Of a stretch of DNA of 64,000 nt, positions 60,142 through 64,000 are shown in pieces (within the stretch, counting starts at the first letter, position 1; every line of letters begins with the position of its first letter). The DNA is from Mucilaginibacter aurantiaciroseus. Its GTDB lineage: Bacteria; Bacteroidota; Bacteroidia; Sphingobacteriales; Sphingobacteriaceae. The translations under genes and the position numbers were made by a program. The stretch is taken from positions 310,001 through 374,000 of the forward strand of contig NZ_JAMXOF010000003.1 in the NCBI RefSeq assembly GCF_024055595.1, written 5' to 3'. The notes below the pieces were generated by a model. The model was not told the DNA's origin, ran no database searches, and saw nothing but the letters and a program-made list of their open reading frames with translations.

Positions 60142-62514
60142 ATGAAAATACGCTTTACCTTATTGTTAATTTGCTTCGGTTTTGCCGCAACAGCTCAAAC
60201 CCTTGGTCCGCTTACTGTAGAAAAAATCATGCGCGACCCAAAATGGATGGGTACATCGCCAAGCAACATCCGCTGGAGCGACGACAGCAAAAAGATTTAT
60301 TTTAACTGGAACCCAAACAAAACCGAGCGCGATGAACTTTTCTTCATCACCACCAATAACACAAAACCGCAAAAGGCGGGTACTATCGAGCGCCGCGACA
60401 TGGTGCCCGAAAATGGCAAGTGGAACAAGGCCCGCACCCTTAAAACTTATGAGGAAGATGGCGATATCTACGTATGGCGGGCAGGCAGCGGTAAAATTGT
60501 ACAGCTAACCCACACCACAGGCCGCGAAAGCAACCCAACCTTTACCGGCGATGAAGGCAGCATTGTTTACACCTGCGATAATAACCTTTACCAGCTTAAG
60601 ATAAGCAAAGGCGAACTTACCCAGCTAACCAATTTTGTAAAAGCCACATCTGCAGAAAAGAAACCCGCAAAAGATACCGAGCAAGCCCGCTGGCTTAAAA
60701 AGCAGCAAGCAGAAATGTTTGATATTGTTAAAGTAAACGACAAAGACCGCAAGCTGGATTCGGCAGAGCGTGCGCAAGATAAACCTGTTAAATTAAAAGA
60801 GATAGCTTTTGGCGATAAGCGTTTGAACGGCGTACAGCTTAGTCCGGATGGCAGGTATATAACCTACAGGCTGATCAAGGAGGCAGAAGTGGCAAGGGCG
60901 GGTATCGTGCCCAACTATGTAACCTCATCCGGCTACACCGAAGATATCCCTAACCGTACCAAGGTGGGTGCCCCACAGGCTACATCAGAGAGTTTTATAT
61001 TTGATACGCAACGCGATACGGTTTATGCCATTGCCACCAAAGACATCCCCGGTATAAAAGATATCCCCGCGTTTTACAGCGATTACCCTAAGGAATTAGA
61101 AGCCCTAAAAAAGGCAAATGCCGACCGTAAGGTGGATATAACCGCCCCATATTGGAGCCCCGATGGTAAGTATGCGGTTGTAAATGTAGAATCGCAGGAT
61201 AATAAGGACCGCTGGCTGATGAAACTTGATACCGCGACAGGCAAACTTACTTTATTAGACCGCCAGCACGACGATGCCTGGATAGGCGGCCCCGGTACCG
61301 GTGGTTTTTTTGCCGATGGCAGCCTGGGCTGGGCAGATAACACCCACTTCTATTTCCAGAGCGAAGCGAGCGGTTACTCGCACCTGTATATGGCCGATGT
61401 AATGAGCGGAAAGAAAAAGCAACTAACATCCGGCAAATGGGAAGTGCAAACCCTGCACCTGTCGAACGATAAAAAGACCTTTTACTTTACCGCTAATATC
61501 GAGCATCCCGGCGTAAAGCATTTCTACCGTATCCCGGTTACGGGTGGCGCACCTGTTAAAATCACCTCGATGAAAGGGGGTAACGAGATCGACCTTTCGC
61601 CCGATGAAAAATGGCTGGCAATCCGCTACTCATACTCCAACAAGCCGTGGGAGCTTTACGTGCAGCCAAACAAGCCCGGTGCAAAAGCAGTGCAGGTAAC
61701 CAATTCGGTTACAGAAGAATTTAAATCGTACCCATGGAAAGAGCCGGAGGTGATCAGCTTTAAAAACCGCTATGGCAAGGATATTTACGCGCGGTTGTAT
61801 CAGCCTAAAAACCCCGACCCGGCAAAACCAGCCGTGGTATTTGTACACGGCGCGGGCTACCTGCAAAACGTGCATTACTGGTGGAGCAGTTATTTCCGCG
61901 AGTATATGTTCAACAATATGCTGGTTGATAATGGCTACACTGTTATGGATATTGATTATACCGCAAGCTCCGGCTATGGCCGCGATATTCGTACCGGTAT
62001 TTACCGCCACATGGGCGGTGCCGACCTTACCGACCAGGTAGATGGGGTAAAACTATTGGTTGAGAAATATGGTGTAAACCCCAAGCATGTTGGTTTATAC
62101 GGCGGTTCGTACGGTGGCTTTATAACATTGATGGCCATGTTTACACAGCAGGATGTTTTTGCTTCAGGCGCGGCGTTGCGTTCGGTTACGGATTGGGCGC
62201 ATTACAACCACGGTTATACCTCCAACATCCTTAATGAACCTTTTAACGATGAGAAGGCCTACCGACAAAGCTCGCCCATTTACTTTGCCGACGGCCTAAA
62301 AGGCCGCCTGCTGATGCTGCATGGTATGGTAGACCAGAACGTGAACTTCCAGGATATTGTAAGGTTAAGTCAACGCCTGATAGAGCTACACAAAGAGAAC
62401 TGGGAACTTGCTCCGTTCCCGGTAGAAGACCACGGCTTTGTGCAACCCAGCAGCTGGGCGGATGAATATAAACGAATTTATAAGTTGTTTGAGGAAACGC
62501 TGAAAGGTAAGTAA
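60142..62514 (+). CDS. S9-family prolyl oligopeptidase / dipeptidyl peptidase
   Basis: A 790-residue exported serine peptidase. The start at 60142 (MKIRFTLLLICFGF) gives a signal peptide ending ATAQ; the longer frame is unsupported. A beta-propeller (about 30-530) leads to an alpha/beta-hydrolase domain whose nucleophile is Ser in GGSYGGF (near 656), with Asp in HGMVDQNV (near 735) and His in PVEDHGFVQPSS (near 767). The layout is that of DPP4/DPP6-type enzymes. It stands alone. An adjacent broken GNAT gene is divergent. Confidence 0.93.
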   Translation: MKIRFTLLLICFGFAATAQTLGPLTVEKIMRDPKWMGTSPSNIRWSDDSKKIYFNWNPNKTERDELFFITTNNTKPQKAGTIERRDMVPENGKWNKARTLKTYEEDGDIYVWRAGSGKIVQLTHTTGRESNPTFTGDEGSIVYTCDNNLYQLKISKGELTQLTNFVKATSAEKKPAKDTEQARWLKKQQAEMFDIVKVNDKDRKLDSAERAQDKPVKLKEIAFGDKRLNGVQLSPDGRYITYRLIKEAEVARAGIVPNYVTSSGYTEDIPNRTKVGAPQATSESFIFDTQRDTVYAIATKDIPGIKDIPAFYSDYPKELEALKKANADRKVDITAPYWSPDGKYAVVNVESQDNKDRWLMKLDTATGKLTLLDRQHDDAWIGGPGTGGFFADGSLGWADNTHFYFQSEASGYSHLYMADVMSGKKKQLTSGKWEVQTLHLSNDKKTFYFTANIEHPGVKHFYRIPVTGGAPVKITSMKGGNEIDLSPDEKWLAIRYSYSNKPWELYVQPNKPGAKAVQVTNSVTEEFKSYPWKEPEVISFKNRYGKDIYARLYQPKNPDPAKPAVVFVHGAGYLQNVHYWWSSYFREYMFNNMLVDNGYTVMDIDYTASSGYGRDIRTGIYRHMGGADLTDQVDGVKLLVEKYGVNPKHVGLYGGSYGGFITLMAMFTQQDVFASGAALRSVTDWAHYNHGYTSNILNEPFNDEKAYRQSSPIYFADGLKGRLLMLHGMVDQNVNFQDIVRLSQRLIELHKENWELAPFPVEDHGFVQPSSWADEYKRIYKLFEETLKGK

Positions 62515-62589
62515 AATAGAATGCATATGTGATGAAAGGTTGTTCTCAAACAAAATTGACGAATTGATACAAGAATTAAATCTAATGAG

Positions 62590-62610
62590 ACCTCTTAAAT
62601 GAGGTTTTTT
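62590..62610 (+). terminator. Likely terminator after the S9 peptidase gene
   Basis: Short stem ACCTC / GAGGT with a 6-nt loop followed by TTTTTT. Weak in stem length but well placed about 75 bp downstream of the stop. Confidence 0.5.
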
Positions 62611-62647
62611 ATTTAGTTTAGTTTACTAAACAAAATAAAAAAAGGTT

Positions 62648-62815
62648 ATGATAATTGCCGGGATAGTAGTATTCGTTATTGGTGTAATGTTGATTAATTT
62701 TCTAAATCCTAAAGAAGATGTTAGGGGTATTCAACTTATGCTTTGGCCCAAGATTTTAGCCTTATTAATTATTATAAGTGGGATCGTGGTTACAATAATT
62801 GGTTTTATACAATGA
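62648..62815 (+). CDS. Small membrane protein, 55 residues
   Basis: A 55-codon frame with two hydrophobic helices (residues 1-17, IIAGIVVFVIGVMLINF, and about 34-54, ILALLIIISGIVVTIIGF) joined by a charged loop (NPKEDVRG). I do not recognise a family. Its stop overlaps the next gene's start as ATGA, which shows coupled translation and supports it as real. A 7-bp inverted repeat GTTTAGT / ACTAAAC lies 17 bp upstream. Confidence 0.65.
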   Translation: MIIAGIVVFVIGVMLINFLNPKEDVRGIQLMLWPKILALLIIISGIVVTIIGFIQ

Positions 62816-63057
62816 AAAAAGTATACTATTTTCTGTTGGGTATTCTATTGGTGCTGATCGTAACCAATCCGAGTTTAAAAGACTTTAAAGAAAATCAGGG
62901 GCATGAAACCTATGAAGGATTGACAAGGGATACTAACTTTTTTGTTTGTAGCATATATGTATCATCAGGTTATAATCCAGAAGGCACTACTTATTATGGG
63001 AAATACTTTGGGATATTAGGTAATTTTTTCTTTATAAGAAGTAAGAATTCAGACTAA
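62812..63057 (+). CDS. Small exported or anchored protein, 81 residues
   Basis: Starts MKKVYYFLLGILLVLIV at 62812, with a signal or anchor of about 17 residues; the longer frame from 62743 has no support. The rest is polar with Tyr and Asn (for example YVSSGYNPEGTTYYGKYFGI) and may fold outside the membrane. The start overlaps the stop of the upstream 55-residue gene (ATGA). Family unknown. The two tiny genes make a unit. Confidence 0.62.
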   Translation: MKKVYYFLLGILLVLIVTNPSLKDFKENQGHETYEGLTRDTNFFVCSIYVSSGYNPEGTTYYGKYFGILGNFFFIRSKNSD

Positions 63058-63104
63058 CAATTTGTAAAAATTCGACTGTGCTTTTGTCATATTACTTTTA
63101 ATTA

Positions 63105-63551
63105 ATGTATCCAAAAACCACAGGTTTAAAAACGCCTATATACATAGCGCTAATTGTTCTTTTCTTTGTTGCCTGCACTTCCGCAAAGCACCCGGCGCAA
63201 GTGCAAATTTCGCTCATCAATAACGGCCAATCTATTCAATTTAAAGGGCTGGATTATGTTGTGATGCAGGATATAGCCCGCGATAGCGATAAAAATGTGT
63301 GGCAAAACCTGGTGCCGGTTTACCGTATGCCTGCAGATACGGATATGAAGAATTACCAACCCGTGCAACCGGGGCGCTACCAGTTAAAAGACAGCGCGGT
63401 TGTTTTTACACCCGATACCTCATTTATAAAAGGGCAAACTTACTTTGTACGCAACTATCGCCTGGGCGAGGGTGCCACACTGATGGATTACATTAAAGGG
63501 CACTCCCAACCCGGTAAAGTGCATTTTATCGATTTGGTTTTTAAGCAATAA
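63105..63551 (+). CDS. Hypothetical lipoprotein, 148 residues
   Basis: A secreted lipoprotein with signal to lipobox FFVAC (Cys24). The mature part reads like a beta-rich envelope protein (SINNGQSIQFKGLDY-type, PADTDMKNYQPVQPGRYQL, KGQTYFVRNYRLGEG). No known domain can be named. It lies before a terminator and rimP. A role in the envelope is likely; nothing further can be said. Confidence 0.75.
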   Translation: MYPKTTGLKTPIYIALIVLFFVACTSAKHPAQVQISLINNGQSIQFKGLDYVVMQDIARDSDKNVWQNLVPVYRMPADTDMKNYQPVQPGRYQLKDSAVVFTPDTSFIKGQTYFVRNYRLGEGATLMDYIKGHSQPGKVHFIDLVFKQ

Positions 63552-63597
63552 GCTTGCTAAAATCAAAAAGATATCTTACATTTGTATTTAAATAAAG

Positions 63598-63627
63598 AAA
63601 GAGGGGGCATTTGTCCCCTCTTTTATT
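63598..63627 (+). terminator. Terminator between the lipoprotein and rimP
   Basis: Nine-bp stem AAAGAGGGG / CCCCTCTTT (63598-63606 and 63615-63623) with an 8-nt loop, followed by TTATTTTA. It ends the lipoprotein transcript. Confidence 0.85.
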
Positions 63628-63690
63628 TTATCAATCAAATTATCAACCGCCCTGTTAGCTATCGGGGGCAACCGGTAAAAACATACGATA

Positions 63691-64000
63691 ATGAATATTG
63701 AAAAAAGAACAATAGAGCTGGTAGAGGAAAAGATTGCCGATATGCCAAACTTGTTTTTGGTGGATGTTAAAATGCATTCGAACGGCAGCCTTATTGTGCT
63801 GGTTGATGGGGATAACGGGATAGGGATTGCGGATTGTGTTGCCATAAGCAGGCATGTAGGCTTTCACCTCGAAGAAGAGAACGTGGTAGATACCCCATAC
63901 AACCTGGAAGTTTCATCGCCGGGTATCGATACACCGCTAACGCTTAAAAGGCAATATGCTAAAAACATAGGCCGCACGTTAGCTATAAAGATGGACGACG
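63691..64000 (+). CDS. rimP: Ribosome maturation factor RimP (partial, 3' end outside window)
   Basis: RimP helps mature the 30S ribosomal subunit. The frame from ATG 63691 has no stop before the window ends, giving 103 residues so far. It contains LVDVKMHSNGSLIVLVDGDN, CVAISRHVGFHLEEENVV and, diagnostically, YNLEVSSPGIDTPLTLKRQY, the RimP signature. In Bacteroidota nusA and infB usually follow; they would lie beyond the window. Confidence 0.93.
   Translation, partial: MNIEKRTIELVEEKIADMPNLFLVDVKMHSNGSLIVLVDGDNGIGIADCVAISRHVGFHLEEENVVDTPYNLEVSSPGIDTPLTLKRQYAKNIGRTLAIKMDD

Noticed and set aside
1..64000. CRISPR arrays, rRNA, tRNA, prophage genes or intact IS elements
   Set aside because: I saw no regularly spaced repeats, no cloverleaf sequences with CCA-type ends, and no transposase, integrase or phage structural proteins on reading the window.

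Overview
The window looks like chromosomal DNA of a Bacteroidota bacterium, most likely family Sphingobacteriaceae and perhaps Mucilaginibacter (genus is inference). The grounds are SusC-type TonB receptors with carboxypeptidase-like N-terminal domains, Bacteroidota-type -7 boxes (TAnnTTTG), lack of obvious Shine-Dalgarno sites, a fused ThrA, a PnuC-type thiamine transporter behind a TPP riboswitch, and many intergenic hairpin repeats. It is mostly housekeeping DNA with a few decayed or acquired patches. I saw no rRNA, tRNA, CRISPR array, prophage or intact insertion sequence.

Layout. 1-7.6 kb: tsaE, alanine dehydrogenase, a periplasmic histidine phosphatase, a YihY membrane protein, an aspartyl protease with PDZ domain and a large zinc metalloprotease. 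7.7-12.7 kb: a collagen-like lipoprotein, a large outer-membrane beta-barrel protein and a lone receiver domain. 12.8-18.4 kb: exonuclease III, a cyclophilin, then a Cys/His-rich exported protein next to a TonB receptor that together look like a metal-uptake pair. 18.5-24.7 kb: a decayed ParE-type toxin-antitoxin pair, then the threonine operon thrA-thrB-thrC-lipoprotein on the minus strand. This operon is preceded by a 21-residue Thr/Ile-rich leader peptide, an antiterminator and a terminator, that is, a complete transcription attenuator. 24.7-38.8 kb: rsgA, dtd, a DegP-type protease, dapF, a SNF2 helicase, a PQQ-type sugar dehydrogenase, a flippase-like protein overlapping a glycosyltransferase, a SpoIIE phosphatase and radA. 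38.9-39.5 kb: an AT-rich broken gene. 39.5-45.9 kb: RNase G, a 29-residue AURKAIP1/COX24-type protein, a TPR protein, HU, mutY, ssb and a serine hydrolase.

45.97-47.67 kb is a scar: a 75-bp direct repeat of the 3' end of a phosphotyrosine phosphatase gene brackets a nucleotidyltransferase plus small partner that resembles a toxin-antitoxin pair. One repeat copy abuts a methyltransferase fragment. 47.7-52.2 kb: a DUF2007-like membrane protein, an M20 amidohydrolase, an FKBP gene with a decayed FKBP copy beside it, and aspS. 52.3-59.4 kb is a thiamine region: a TPP riboswitch, a TonB receptor, a PnuC/PnuT transporter and an overlapping flavin-dependent (acyl-CoA-dehydrogenase-fold) protein, then a PafA-type phosphatase and a divergent ThiE/TenI-like protein. 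59.5-64 kb: a broken GNAT gene, an S9 peptidase, two tiny overlapping membrane-protein genes, a lipoprotein and the start of rimP.

Several families of short intergenic inverted repeats recur between genes. The clearest unusual one is a repeat of about 102 bp present three times (13.6, 32.1 and 46.0 kb). The most persuasive functional discovery is the thr attenuator. The most open questions are the riboswitch-controlled flavoprotein, the repeat-flanked nucleotidyltransferase module, and the Cys/His protein paired with a TonB receptor.
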